Origin: Weissella kandleri
GTDB taxonomy: Bacteria > Bacillota > Bacilli > Lactobacillales > Lactobacillaceae
Length of the DNA: 64,000 nucleotides
Reading direction: 5' to 3'
NCBI RefSeq assembly: GCF_001438705.1
Contig: NZ_JQBP01000002.1
Location: 31,805-95,804 of the forward strand
In this document: one piece after another, positions 24,081 through 32,838 of the stretch
Position numbering within the stretch: the first letter of the stretch is position 1
Layout: each line of letters begins with the position of its first letter
Program-made: the position numbers and the translations under genes
The notes under the pieces: generated by a model
What the model was told of the DNA's origin: nothing
The model's input: the letters and a program-made list of their open reading frames with translations, nothing else
The model's database searches: none

Positions 24081-25463
24081 ATGCCAAGAAATACTTTACC
24101 GGTGAAGTTAAATGAAGTTAAGATCGGAGTGGTAGTTGATATTTTGCATAATGGGATGGGGGTTGTGCTGGTTAACGAGAATTATCCGGTAAAAATCACG
24201 AATGCCTTTATGGGTGAAAAAATTCGGTACCGCTTAACCCAAGTGGATCGTCTATCTGCCTATGGAGAAGTCGTAGAAATATTAGTGGCGCATCCGGAGC
24301 GAATTGATGCCGGCAAAGATTATTTATTGGATGCTGGAGTCGCACCATATATTAATTTAAGCTATGCAGGTCAATTACAGTTAAAACAATGGCAGGTGCA
24401 ACAAGCATTTGGAGCAGTTGGTTTAACCCCAACAATTGCACCAACAATTGGAGCTAAGCATCCCGCCCATTATCGTAATAAAACGGTGGTGCCTATTCGG
24501 CGGCAAGCTGGTGCGGTTATGACGGGCTTTTTTGACCGGAAAGTAAAAACGCAGTTAGTACCGATGCAAGATTATTATTTGAATGATTCACTCATCGATC
24601 AGACGGTGGGGATTGTTCGTGAAGTGGTGGCGGAACTAGACCTTGCCATTTATGATGACGCAACAAAACAAGGAGCCTTACAATATGTGATGGTGCGACG
24701 TGGCTATTATTCTCATGAGTTAATGGTCGTTTTGGTGAGTTACGAACCTGATTTGCCGGGGGTTGAACAATTAACCCAACGTTTGGTTGAGCGCTTGCCA
24801 GAGTTGACGAGTTTAATTTTAAATTATAACCCGCGGACGACGAATCAACAGTTAACTGGTGACAATCGGGTGCTTTGGGGCCAGGCAGCGATTCATGATA
24901 CCTTGTTAGGGCATGATTTTATTATCGGGCCGAATTCATTTTATCAAGTGAATCCAGAAACGACGGAAACCCTGTATCAATTGGCCGCCCGCCTAGGACA
25001 ATTACAGCCAACGGATGTGGCAATTGATGCGTATTCAGGAATTGGAACGATTGGGTTATCAATTGCTGATCAAGTCGCAAAGGTTTATGGTGTGGAAGTG
25101 GTTGAGCGGGCGGTAGCTGATGCACAAATTAACATTAAAAATAATCAGATTACCAATGCAGAATATATTGCGGCAGATGCACCTGAACAAATGCATTCTT
25201 GGCGCCAAGTGGGTCTGCAGCCGGATGTGGTTTTCGTCGATCCACCACGGCGCGGTTTGACGGAAAAGTTGATGGACGCGGTTGCATATATGGCACCGAA
25301 GCGAATGGTGTATGTTTCATGTAATCCGGTGACGATGGCGCGTGATATTAAATATATGTTGAATTTAGGTTATCATTTAGAAGGACCAATCAGGCCATTG
25401 GATCAGTTCCCACAGACAGCGCATGTTGAATGCGTGGCAGCCTTGGTACAGACAAAATCTTAA
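24081..25463 (+). CDS. rlmD: RlmD/RumA-type 23S rRNA (uracil-C5) methyltransferase
   Basis: A 460-residue RNA methyltransferase. Residues 1-65 are a TRAM domain. The C-terminal Rossmann domain has AIDAYSGIGTIGLSIAD for SAM binding, FVDPPRRGL and the catalytic cysteine C414 in VYVSCNPVTMARD. The stretch that normally carries Fe-S cysteines (around residues 75-100, reading DAGVAPYINLSYAGQL) has none, so this paralogue has no [4Fe-4S] cluster. RNA uracil methylation at U1939 or U747 or a tRNA target is likely. GGAGG precedes the ATG. Confidence 0.85.
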   Translation: MPRNTLPVKLNEVKIGVVVDILHNGMGVVLVNENYPVKITNAFMGEKIRYRLTQVDRLSAYGEVVEILVAHPERIDAGKDYLLDAGVAPYINLSYAGQLQLKQWQVQQAFGAVGLTPTIAPTIGAKHPAHYRNKTVVPIRRQAGAVMTGFFDRKVKTQLVPMQDYYLNDSLIDQTVGIVREVVAELDLAIYDDATKQGALQYVMVRRGYYSHELMVVLVSYEPDLPGVEQLTQRLVERLPELTSLILNYNPRTTNQQLTGDNRVLWGQAAIHDTLLGHDFIIGPNSFYQVNPETTETLYQLAARLGQLQPTDVAIDAYSGIGTIGLSIADQVAKVYGVEVVERAVADAQINIKNNQITNAEYIAADAPEQMHSWRQVGLQPDVVFVDPPRRGLTEKLMDAVAYMAPKRMVYVSCNPVTMARDIKYMLNLGYHLEGPIRPLDQFPQTAHVECVAALVQTKS

Positions 25464-25493
25464 CTTGATTTTAAATTATGAAAGAATAAAAAG

Positions 25494-25538
25494 CATTCAA
25501 ACGCTTAACGAATTCGTTAGGGGCTTGAATGTTTTTTT
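25494..25538 (+). terminator. Terminator of the brnQ-rlmD unit
   Basis: CATTCAA pairs with TTGAATG around an inner TAACGAATTCGTTA palindrome and T7 follows. It is the last core feature before island 2. Confidence 0.85.
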
Positions 25539-25994
25539 ATTGACGTTGGGGAAGTAAGTGTCAAAAATACTGGTAGAACGCATTATGAAAAAATATTTGG
25601 TAAGTCATTTTGGGTTGTTTTATATGTCATTGATACCTGTATCTACAGTATGGGGCGGATAATTTTTGATAAGAAAGTACCCGAATTATTTTACTTTTAA
25701 ATATTTTTAATTTGTTCTATGGCATATGTTTGTTTATCTAACGAAATAGCCAAAGCGCTGGATATTAGAAATCCAGATAGAGCGCTTAAAATTAGAGCTA
25801 TGTCGGCGCATAAATTAATTAGTAATAAATATTTAGCATTAGAACTGATAATGCCTGCTTTGTTAACATTTGTATATCCGTCAATTATGATTATTGCGAC
25901 GGTCATTGAGTTGATTATTATGGCGTTCCCTACGCCTGTCGATGGAGATAAAATATTTTAAAGACTGCAGTTATTGTTACTTTTAAATTTATCC
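25539..25994. other. Left end of island 2, no confident gene
   Basis: AT-rich DNA. A minus-strand frame from 25906 down to 25697 codes a hydrophobic stretch (ADIALILSALSGFLISSALAI) and could be the remnant of a membrane protein. A plus-strand frame at 25719-25961 overlaps it. Neither has a convincing start site or recognisable family. Confidence 0.35.
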
Positions 25995-26190
25995 CTGACA
26001 GGTAAGGTCATTGATTTAAGTTTAGTAATATATCGTGATGAATACTTATATCCCGCTGCTCTTCTTATGAATATGTGTGAATTTTTATCGTACTTTTTTG
26101 ATGTGATTAGACGTTGTGTTACACATTTTAGTTGGTATATCGGTGGTTATTTTATCTTCTTCGTATCTTTTGATGATGTATTGTTTTTTC
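25995..26190 (-). pseudogene. Phage-type HTH regulator, third and decayed copy
   Basis: Read on the minus strand, YIIKRYEEDKITTDIPTKM, then CNTTSNHIKKVR, stop, KFTHIHKK aligns with the C-terminal half of the regulators at 6997 and 10227. At least three stops interrupt it and the N-terminal half is gone. Its downstream DNA (ACAGGTAAGGTCATTGAT and following) also matches copy 2. It shows that island 2 descends from the same element family. Confidence 0.75.
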
Positions 26191-26234
26191 CTCGTCAATG
26201 CGCATCGCGTAAGGTGAACTAGTTTTTTGGTAGA

Positions 26235-26377
26235 GCCTTTTAATTTAACTGAAAAAACCTAATTAATAAATAATCAGAATGCTTTAGGCAACGCTAGAAG
26301 TTGATTAATACATATTATGTGTTTTAGAATTTATTTTTTTGCCAAAATTAATAAAACGATCACATTGTATCGTTCTC
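26235..26377. repeat. Blocks shared with island 1
   Basis: 26235-26300 resembles 7925-8000 and 26356-26400 resembles 12228-12271. In island 1 these blocks lie on either side of cargo genes. Confidence 0.55.
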
Positions 26378-26719
26378 TTATCGATGGTTGTTAGGGCGGG
26401 GATTATTATTTTCACATTTTTGATTATTTAAAACATGTTGTGCGTGTTCCATAGTCGACTTAATAACGGTAAGAATATGTAAATCATCTAATCTGTAAAA
26501 ATATGTAGTTCCTCGCTGATTATAAGTTACAATTTGAAATTCTTTTAATATATTTAGTTGCTTTGATACTGCCGGTTGAGAGACCTGTAATTTTTGTGCT
26601 AGTTCATTAACGGAGAGAGAATCTTGTTCAAGTAATAGTAAGATCTTTAAACGTGTAGAGTTACTTAAGACTTTTAGTATTTTTTGTGTTTCATTGATTA
26701 ATTCTATGTTTTTTTTCAT
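26378..26719 (-). CDS. ArsR family metal-responsive repressor (CzrA/SmtB alpha-5 type)
   Basis: A 113-residue winged-helix repressor. The DNA-binding unit is LSVNELAQKLQVSQPAVSKQLNILKE. The C-terminal helix carries DLH, ten residues, then HAQH, which is exactly the D-x-H-x10-H-x2-H zinc-binding pattern of CzrA/SmtB alpha-5 sensors. The CadC-type N-terminal and alpha-3 cysteine sites are missing (the only cysteine is near the C-terminus). It should therefore sense zinc, cobalt or cadmium through alpha-5. It is divergent from the CadD-type transporter, with an operator candidate in the 84-base spacer. Confidence 0.88.
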   Translation of the reverse strand: MKKNIELINETQKILKVLSNSTRLKILLLLEQDSLSVNELAQKLQVSQPAVSKQLNILKEFQIVTYNQRGTTYFYRLDDLHILTVIKSTMEHAQHVLNNQKCENNNPRPNNHR

Positions 26720-26769
26720 TTCGGCACTCCTTGAATTATGAATATACGCATTATATAATTAAAACGTTA

Positions 26770-26787
26770 TATAACCAAATGGTTATA
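26770..26787. promoter_or_regulatory. Operator candidate for the ArsR-type repressor
   Basis: The perfect inverted repeat TATAACC-AAAT-GGTTATA lies in the spacer between the divergent repressor and transporter, just before the transporter's ribosome binding site. Confidence 0.6.
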
Positions 26788-26803
26788 AAAGAAAGGTGTT
26801 TAT

Positions 26804-27370
26804 ATGTATATTGCGTTAATGACAAGCTTATTTATTGGTGCCAACCTAGATTTTTTCATATTACTCATCCTATTTTTAAAAAAACGTGGATTTGTTAATA
26901 CTATTATAGGATACGCGATTGGCGTCATTTGTATGTATTTCATAAGTGCAACTCTTGGACAGTTTATACAGACGATTTTTCCTACATGGGTGATTGGTCT
27001 TTTAGGTTTAATACCTATTTGGTTTGGAATCCGTGATGAAGGAGAAGAAGTTAAAAATACAAATTTAAATAATTCTATTTTTACTATAACTATTATGTAT
27101 TTAACGTCATGTAGTGCGGATAATTTAGCATTATATGTCCCTGTATTATCAACGCTATCAATTAAGCAAAGTATAATATATGGATTATATTTTATTTTTT
27201 TATCAATAGTTACAGGTATTTTAGCTTACTTTATAAGTAATGTAAGAATTGTATCGATTATCTTTGATAAATTTGGAGATATTATTACTAGGGTTATTTA
27301 CATTGGTATAGGATTATTTGTCATTATAGAAAGTGGATTATTGGCTCAAATATTAAATTTAGTATTTTAA
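26804..27370 (+). CDS. cadD: CadD family cadmium resistance transporter
   Basis: A 188-residue membrane protein with five to six helices, of the Cad family (PF03596 type). The N-terminal IGANLDFFILLILFL matches the conserved TNxDDxxxL-like start. MYLTSCSADNLALYVPVLST carries the Cys/Asp cluster likely to bind the metal. CadD gives resistance to cadmium and some zinc in staphylococci. AAAGGTG lies 5 bases before the ATG. With the divergent repressor it forms a complete small resistance module, which is the clearest cargo of island 2. Confidence 0.87.
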   Translation: MYIALMTSLFIGANLDFFILLILFLKKRGFVNTIIGYAIGVICMYFISATLGQFIQTIFPTWVIGLLGLIPIWFGIRDEGEEVKNTNLNNSIFTITIMYLTSCSADNLALYVPVLSTLSIKQSIIYGLYFIFLSIVTGILAYFISNVRIVSIIFDKFGDIITRVIYIGIGLFVIIESGLLAQILNLVF

Positions 27371-27801
27371 AACTAAAACGCTCATATTATGTGGAATTAT
27401 ATACCTGAATGCTATAACGAAGTATGCATCCTTATACGGGCAAAATAGAATAAGTGAGTTTTTAGGTTAGGTTTTATTAGGTTCTTGCATCAGATAAAAG
27501 ACCAGTCACTTTTAAAGTGACTGGCCTTTTGAATAATTAACATGCAAAGTTATAACTACACTTGCTTAATCGCAATAATATCACCCAAAATAAAAGCAAG
27601 TAGCGTTTAAACGTTCTTTTGGAAAAAGTACACTTGTTTTTCAACTGATGGTTATGAAGAAAGGAGGCGATTAAATGCCGAGTTAGGAATATTAGTGTGG
27701 TTATCCGGGGGATCAATTCGTTACTTTAGGGTATAATACACCATATGAACTAACAGATATTTAATACAGGTACATACTAGCACACGCGAAAGAGATCTAT
27801 A
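27371..27801. other. Non-coding DNA with the second shared block
   Basis: 27390-27535 resembles 12330-12520 of island 1, including TTTTTAGGTTAGGTTTTATTAGGTTCTT-type words and the terminator at 27498-27530. A GGAGG followed by ATG and early stops (27665-27690) marks a dead small gene. TATAAT at 27740 may start the next gene. Confidence 0.5.
27498..27530 (+). terminator. Terminator in the shared block, island 2
   Basis: CCAGTCACTTT pairs with AAAGTGACTGG and TTTT follows two bases later. Confidence 0.75.
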
Positions 27802-28245
27802 ATGCTAAAAAAGAAACAAATTACAACTAAAGAAATATGGGTTAATATTTTTAAAATGCTTTTGTTTGTTTATTTGGTATGTATAAGCATTAATTTTTTC
27901 TACAAGGAAAAAAATTACGAACATAAGCATGCGACGATTACTTATATCAGAAATGAGTATAAGGATAATAGTTTAGATGATCTCGATAAATATCAAACAG
28001 TAGTAAGTGCCACCTTCAATGATGGACACGGAGTAAAACAGGTTAATGGTGTCCGTTTGAAAGGAAATTCATTTTTCCATGAAGGGGATAAAATTTCAAT
28101 TTTATGGGATCAACAAAATAAAAAAGTAACTCAATTCAGACCATATTTTGATAATATTGTGTATTCAATCATGTTATTGTTTTGTCTTAATGAACTCATA
28201 ACTACAATGAGATTTTTTAAAAATTATTACGTTACCTTAGAATAA
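27802..28245 (+). CDS. DUF3592-like membrane protein
   Basis: A 147-residue protein with one membrane helix near each end (residues 13-31 and 120-136). Between them lies an outside domain of about 85 residues (HATITYIRNEYK, then VVSATFNDGHGVKQVNGV and GDKISILWDQQNKKV). The middle looks like the beta-rich DUF3592 domain. The function is unknown. It lies in island 2 after a shared block and has a weak AGAGAT site. AT-rich composition fits acquisition. Confidence 0.55.
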   Translation: MLKKKQITTKEIWVNIFKMLLFVYLVCISINFFYKEKNYEHKHATITYIRNEYKDNSLDDLDKYQTVVSATFNDGHGVKQVNGVRLKGNSFFHEGDKISILWDQQNKKVTQFRPYFDNIVYSIMLLFCLNELITTMRFFKNYYVTLE

Positions 28246-28432
28246 AGGTTCAAAAAATTTTGTTAACCTGACTGAAGCATTACCTCAGTTAAATTGGATC
28301 GTGCTTAACGCTCGCAAGGTATGAATAATATATACTACATATAAATATAAAAAGAGATGTCAAAGATAGAAAATCCATAAGTTCTTTCTGCATTCATGGG
28401 GAGGCTAGCACAATGTTTTGCAAACTAAAAAG

Positions 28433-28463
28433 GGAGTGTAGCTATAAACTACACTCCTATTTT
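28433..28463. terminator. Terminator-like hairpin
   Basis: GGAGTGTAG pairs with CTACACTCC and TATTTTG follows. The rest of 28246-28579 shows no gene. Confidence 0.65.
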
Positions 28464-28579
28464 GTTTGAGTCTACTGTTCAATATAACAATAGGGATATC
28501 GAGCGATCTTTTTATGAAATGGTATAACAAAAACTATGACAAACAGGCACTACTTTTGAATTTGCATGGTTTTAGTTGT

Positions 28580-28740
28580 ACCCACGTTACTTTATGAATG
28601 TCTGATAACATGAAACTTAAAAATTAGCCGATAGAATGGGACCTAGAGGTATGACCAATACGGTGAAAGTTAACGCGGAAGTTATCTCAAAAGCGAAGAA
28701 GTAATTTGTTGAACGATTTATTAAAATATTGGGAAATTGA
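28580..28740 (+). pseudogene. Tyrosine recombinase relic of island 2
   Basis: THVTL, stop, MSDNMKLKN, stop, then ADRMG, NTVKVNAEVISKAKK, stop, FVERFIKILGN aligns along its whole length with the integrase stub of island 1 (THATLLISDG to FSKIL). Stops, at least one frame change and loss of the catalytic Tyr and His make it dead. The DNA after it (28741-28855) resembles the right arm of island 1. Confidence 0.75.
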
Positions 28741-28857
28741 CAACGCAATCGATCACAAAAAAGTTAAAGGTTTATTGTTAATTATGCACGTTTAAACTTA
28801 AAGATTGGTTCGATTAAATTATTTAGGGTTTGTCGAGGTTTCTTAATGCTTTAATCA
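28741..28857. repeat. Right arm of island 2
   Basis: GCAATCGATCACAAAAAAGTT, then AGGGTTTGTCGAGGTTTCTT, match the order of words at 13063-13170. No exact copy of the 15-bp core is seen here. Confidence 0.45.
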
Positions 28858-29373
28858 TTAAAGGCGTTGGATAAGCAAGGCGGCTTCCATTGATAATGGA
28901 TCCGAAAAATAACGGACAGCGTATGCATCGGCTGGTAGGGTCTGTGCATAGGCTAAGGTTTGCACAATCGCTGGGTCCGCTAAATGACCATCCAAGACGA
29001 TTAAGCCATGACTTTTTAGATATAGTTGCACATGTTGGATGGTTTGTACGAGTGCCTGTGCGTCTAGGCCTGGGTCGGTTTGAAATAAAAAGACGGCCAC
29101 TGGTTCGGTTGGATTTAAGTATTTTGGAATCATTGAAAAATCTTTTTCAATGAGTTCCACGCGGGCGGTTAGGCCACTGAGGAAAAGGGAAGCAGCGACT
29201 TCGTCAATTTCATTTTTATGGGCTGAAAATGATAAAACGTGGCCGTTATCTCCCACGCGACTAGCTAAAAAGCGGGTGGCATCCCCGCCCTTAATGGTTG
29301 CGTCAACCACAGTGTCACCAATATTTAAAAATTCATCAATTTGTAATTGAGCTAAATTATGTGTTTTACGCAT
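28858..29373 (-). CDS. mnmM: MnmM/YtqB-like SAM-dependent methyltransferase
   Basis: A 171-residue cytoplasmic methyltransferase-like protein. The order of blocks (NIGDTVVDATIKGGDATRFLA, then VGDNGHVLSFSAHKNEID and LKSHGLIVLDGHLADP) matches the MnmM/YtqB family, which finishes the mnm5s2U modification of tRNA wobble bases. The SAM loop normally read as DATCGNGHDT is DATIKGGDAT here, a notable change. ATG 29373 has GAGGT 9 bases upstream. It overlaps the end of the PAP2 gene by 8 bases, so both are read as one minus-strand unit. Confidence 0.65.
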   Translation of the reverse strand: MRKTHNLAQLQIDEFLNIGDTVVDATIKGGDATRFLASRVGDNGHVLSFSAHKNEIDEVAASLFLSGLTARVELIEKDFSMIPKYLNPTEPVAVFLFQTDPGLDAQALVQTIQHVQLYLKSHGLIVLDGHLADPAIVQTLAYAQTLPADAYAVRYFSDPLSMEAALLIQRL

Positions 29374-30016
29374 TTTGAAAGACCTCACGTGTTTTATATT
29401 TAAAAATTAATTCTTTGGACATAATTAGAAAAAAGGTGGCAAGAAAGAATCCGGCTAAAACATCGGATAGGTAGTGCACACCAAGGTAAACCCGACTCAT
29501 GGGGATGGCTACGATTAGGCTCGCAAAGAGCGTTAAGAAAGTATATCGGAAATAATCGTTATTGATGTAATAGTGGACTAAGACAATTAAAGATCCATAT
29601 AACAAGACGGCATTCATGGCGTGCCCTGACGGAAATGAATAACCTCGCTCAATGACTAGATGTAATAAGCTCGGACGGGGACGGTGAATAAAAGCTTTTA
29701 ACAGAGCCATTGCCACTAATCCAAATCCCCCAACGTTAACTAAGACAAAGGCAGCGATGTCGTATTTGCGGAAAATGAGGGCGGCAATAAAAGCTAACCC
29801 GGCGACAAAGGCAGTCCAAATCGGATTCCCGGCGCGGGTAACATTTTTAAAAAACCAAGTTCGCTCGGGGGACACCGGCTCACGAATGACTTGTAGACCA
29901 AATTGATCGATTTGATGAATAAAAGGTAGGTTCAAAATGACGCCAAGCGTTAAGATGAAGAAACTAGCAAGGCAAAATAGGGCAATTCCAATTTGAAAGT
30001 AATCAAATTTGCGCAT
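29366..30016 (-). CDS. PAP2 family membrane phosphatase
   Basis: A 216-residue membrane protein with five to six helices and all three phosphatase motifs. They are KAFIHRPRPS (motif 1), SFPSGHAM (motif 2, catalytic His) and SRVYLGVHYLSD (motif 3, nucleophile His). It probably dephosphorylates undecaprenyl pyrophosphate or phosphatidic/phosphatidylglycerol phosphate outside the membrane. AGGAG precedes the ATG by 7 bases. It leads a two-gene minus-strand unit with the MnmM-like gene. Confidence 0.9.
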   Translation of the reverse strand: MRKFDYFQIGIALFCLASFFILTLGVILNLPFIHQIDQFGLQVIREPVSPERTWFFKNVTRAGNPIWTAFVAGLAFIAALIFRKYDIAAFVLVNVGGFGLVAMALLKAFIHRPRPSLLHLVIERGYSFPSGHAMNAVLLYGSLIVLVHYYINNDYFRYTFLTLFASLIVAIPMSRVYLGVHYLSDVLAGFFLATFFLIMSKELIFKYKTREVFQNA

Positions 30017-30247
30017 TTGAATAGTTCTCCTTAAATAAAGTTTTCCTTTAATCCTAACATATGAATAATTTTAAATGTTTGTTAAATTGAAAAGTTATGA
30101 GAAAAGAATTGTTCGCATGAATAGTAAAATAACATGTTAATTACGCGGGAATTAGTGTACAATTTTTACATATAGCTAGGACTGATAAAGCTTGTTTTAT
30201 CAATGAAGGCACTAGTCAAAAATGAGTAACGAAGTGAGGATGAAAAT

Positions 30248-32665
30248 ATGGCATATCAACATCAAGCGGTGGAGAAAAAATGGCAACATTTTTGGGACGA
30301 AAATCAAACTTTTAAAACAACGCATGATTTTACTAAGCCCAAGTATTATGTGCTAGATATGTTCCCATTCCCATCCGGTCAAGGATTACATGTTGGGCAC
30401 CCTGAGGGTTATACGGCAACGGATATTTTAGCGCGCATGAAGCGGATGCAAGGCTATAATGTGTTGCATCCGATGGGCTTTGATGCGTTTGGGTTGCCGA
30501 CTGAAGATTATGCGATTAAAACTGGGGCTAATCCAAAAGATGTCACGAAAACAAATGTCAACAATTTCCGCCGCCAAATGCGGTCGTTAGGTTTGTCATA
30601 TGATTGGTCACGCGAAGTTAATACAACAGATCCTAAGTATTACAAGTGGACTCAATGGATTTTTGAACAATTATATAAAAAAGGGCTTGCCTATGAAGAT
30701 GAAGTCATGGTGAATTGGGCGCCAGATTACAATGGTGGAACCGTGGTGGCCAATGAGGAAATTATTAATGGGCGGACTGAACGTGGTGATTATCCGGTTT
30801 ACCGCGTGCCAATGCGGCAATGGGTTTTGAAGATTACCGCCTATGCAGATCGTCTTTTGGATGATTTAGATGATGTCGATTGGCCCGAAGCTATTAAAGA
30901 GCAACAACGGCATTGGATTGGACGTTCAATTGGTGCAGCAGTTAATTTCCAAGTAGCTGATCAAGCTGATCTGCAAATTGAAGTCTTTACAACCCGTGCG
31001 GACACTTTGTTTGGGGCTGAGTACGTGGTTTTGGCGCCTGAACATGAATTTGTTGATCAAATTGTGACACCGGAACAAAAAGCGGCGGTTGACCAATTTA
31101 AGGCAGATTTGGCTTCGAAGTCCGATTTAGAGCGGACTGACTTGAACAAAGATAAGTCAGGAATCTTTACCGGTGCTTATGCCATCAATCCGGTCAATGG
31201 TGAGAAGCTGCCAATTTGGATTGGTGATTATGTTTTAGCTTCATATGGAACTGGGGCAGTGATGGCTGTGCCAGCGCACGATGAACGTGATTATGTCTTC
31301 GCTAAGAAATATGATTTGCCAATGCGTGAAGTAGTTGCTGGTGGTGATATTACCCAGACCGCTTATACAGACGATGGGGAACATATTAATTCTGATTTCT
31401 TGAATGGTTTAAAGCAAGAAGAAGCAATTAAGAAGATGATTGATTGGTTGACTGAACAAGGAGTTGGTAAAAAGCAAGTGAACTACCGACTACGGGACTG
31501 GTTGTTCTCACGGCAACGTTATTGGGGTGAACCCATTCCAGTAATTCACTGGGAAGATGGAACGACAACTTTAGTACCAGAATCGGAATTGCCATTACAG
31601 TTACCTGATGCTAAAAACATTATGCCAACAGGAACAGGTGAATCACCGTTGGCTAATATTGATGATTGGGTCAATGTCACAAACGCCGAAGGATTGCATG
31701 GAAAGCGTGAAACGAACACGATGCCACAATGGGCTGGTTCTTCTTGGTATTACTTGCGATACATGGATCCCCACGATGACAATTTCTTGGTCAAGCCTGA
31801 ATTAGAGCAATATTGGCAAAATGTTGATTTGTATGTGGGTGGGGCCGAGCATGCGGTCTTGCATTTACTATACGCGCGTTTCTGGCACAAAGTTCTGTAT
31901 GATCTAGGGATTGTAACGACCAAAGAGCCATTCCAAAAGTTGGCGAACCAAGGAATGATTTTGGGCGCTAACCACGAGAAAATGTCAAAGTCAAAGGGCA
32001 ATGTGGTTAATCCTGATGATGTCGTAGAAAAGTATGGTGCAGATACTTTGCGGCTATACGAGATGTTTATGGGACCTTTGGAACAATCAATTGCTTGGTC
32101 AGAAGATGGTCTGGCTGGTTCGAAGCGGTGGTTGGACCGTGTTTGGCGGTTGTTGATTGATGACGACGATAAGTTGCGTGATCATATCACCACGGTCAAT
32201 GATCACCAATTGGATAAGGTTTATAATGAAACCGTGAAAAAGGTCACTGAAAACTTTGCAGATTTGCGCTTTAACACGGGAATTTCACAGTTAATGATTT
32301 TTATTAACGAAGCATATAAAGCTGATACTTTGCCGGTTGAATACGTGGAAGGCTTTATTAAGATGTTGTATCCCGTTGCTCCGCATATGGGAGAGGAACT
32401 ATGGAGTTATTTCCATGTTAACGAGTCTGTACAAGGGACCGCTTGGCCAACTTATGATGAAAGTAAGCTAGTAGAAGCCACTACGGAAATTGTTTTTCAA
32501 GTCAATGGTAAGCTCCGTGGTAAGGCTCAAATGCCAAAAGATAGCACCAAGGATGAGATGATTGCTGCAGCTTTGGCTGATGAGGGCGTTCAACGTCAGT
32601 TAAATGGGGCTGAACCAAAGAAGGTGATCGCTGTCCCCGGTAAATTAGTTAGTGTTGTCATGTAA
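30248..32665 (+). CDS. leuS: Leucyl-tRNA synthetase
   Basis: An 805-residue class I synthetase that charges tRNA-Leu. The HIGH-type motif is in [16 protein letters not shown] and KMSKS in [12 protein letters not shown]. An editing CP1 domain lies between, with the [18 protein letters not shown] and [13 protein letters not shown] segments, and the anticodon domain follows at the C-terminus. Length and start are normal (GAGGATG before the ATG). No T-box leader is seen upstream: the 230-base spacer has only a promoter-like TACAAT near 30159. Confidence 0.97.
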   Translation: MAYQHQAVEKKWQHFWDENQTFKTTHDFTKPKYYVLDMFPFPSGQGLHVGHPEGYTATDILARMKRMQGYNVLHPMGFDAFGLPTEDYAIKTGANPKDVTKTNVNNFRRQMRSLGLSYDWSREVNTTDPKYYKWTQWIFEQLYKKGLAYEDEVMVNWAPDYNGGTVVANEEIINGRTERGDYPVYRVPMRQWVLKITAYADRLLDDLDDVDWPEAIKEQQRHWIGRSIGAAVNFQVADQADLQIEVFTTRADTLFGAEYVVLAPEHEFVDQIVTPEQKAAVDQFKADLASKSDLERTDLNKDKSGIFTGAYAINPVNGEKLPIWIGDYVLASYGTGAVMAVPAHDERDYVFAKKYDLPMREVVAGGDITQTAYTDDGEHINSDFLNGLKQEEAIKKMIDWLTEQGVGKKQVNYRLRDWLFSRQRYWGEPIPVIHWEDGTTTLVPESELPLQLPDAKNIMPTGTGESPLANIDDWVNVTNAEGLHGKRETNTMPQWAGSSWYYLRYMDPHDDNFLVKPELEQYWQNVDLYVGGAEHAVLHLLYARFWHKVLYDLGIVTTKEPFQKLANQGMILGANHEKMSKSKGNVVNPDDVVEKYGADTLRLYEMFMGPLEQSIAWSEDGLAGSKRWLDRVWRLLIDDDDKLRDHITTVNDHQLDKVYNETVKKVTENFADLRFNTGISQLMIFINEAYKADTLPVEYVEGFIKMLYPVAPHMGEELWSYFHVNESVQGTAWPTYDESKLVEATTEIVFQVNGKLRGKAQMPKDSTKDEMIAAALADEGVQRQLNGAEPKKVIAVPGKLVSVVM

Positions 32666-32709
32666 GCAAAGGGTCTAAGTCCAGTGATGATTTGTTAAGT
32701 TCACCTTAT

Positions 32710-32757
32710 AGACTAACTAGGAAGCTGTTTTTAATAGCTGGGTCTAGTTAGTCTTTT
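32710..32757 (+). terminator. leuS terminator
   Basis: AGACTAACTAG pairs with CTAGTTAGTCT, with an inner AGCTGTTTTTAATAGCT hairpin, and TTT follows. Confidence 0.85.
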
Positions 32758-32838
32758 ATGTATAATTGATTCAAAAATTGATGCTGGAAGATTACGGCAT
32801 CACAGATTAAAATATGTTATCAAAAGGAGGATCAATCA

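Noticed and set aside
25697-25961. Overlapping plus and minus frames at the left end of island 2
   Set aside because: Neither has a start site or a recognisable family; at most a membrane-protein relic.
25974-26222. 82-codon plus-strand frame
   Set aside because: It is antisense to the decayed third regulator copy, whose homology on the minus strand explains the sequence.
29366-29410. CACGTG word near 29384 as a second parS
   Set aside because: Flanking bases do not match the parS consensus; only 4837-4852 fits.
30017-30247. T-box leader before leuS (and likewise before serS)
   Set aside because: No T-box sequence of the AGGGTGGTACCGCG type and no specifier stem are visible; the spacers are also short.
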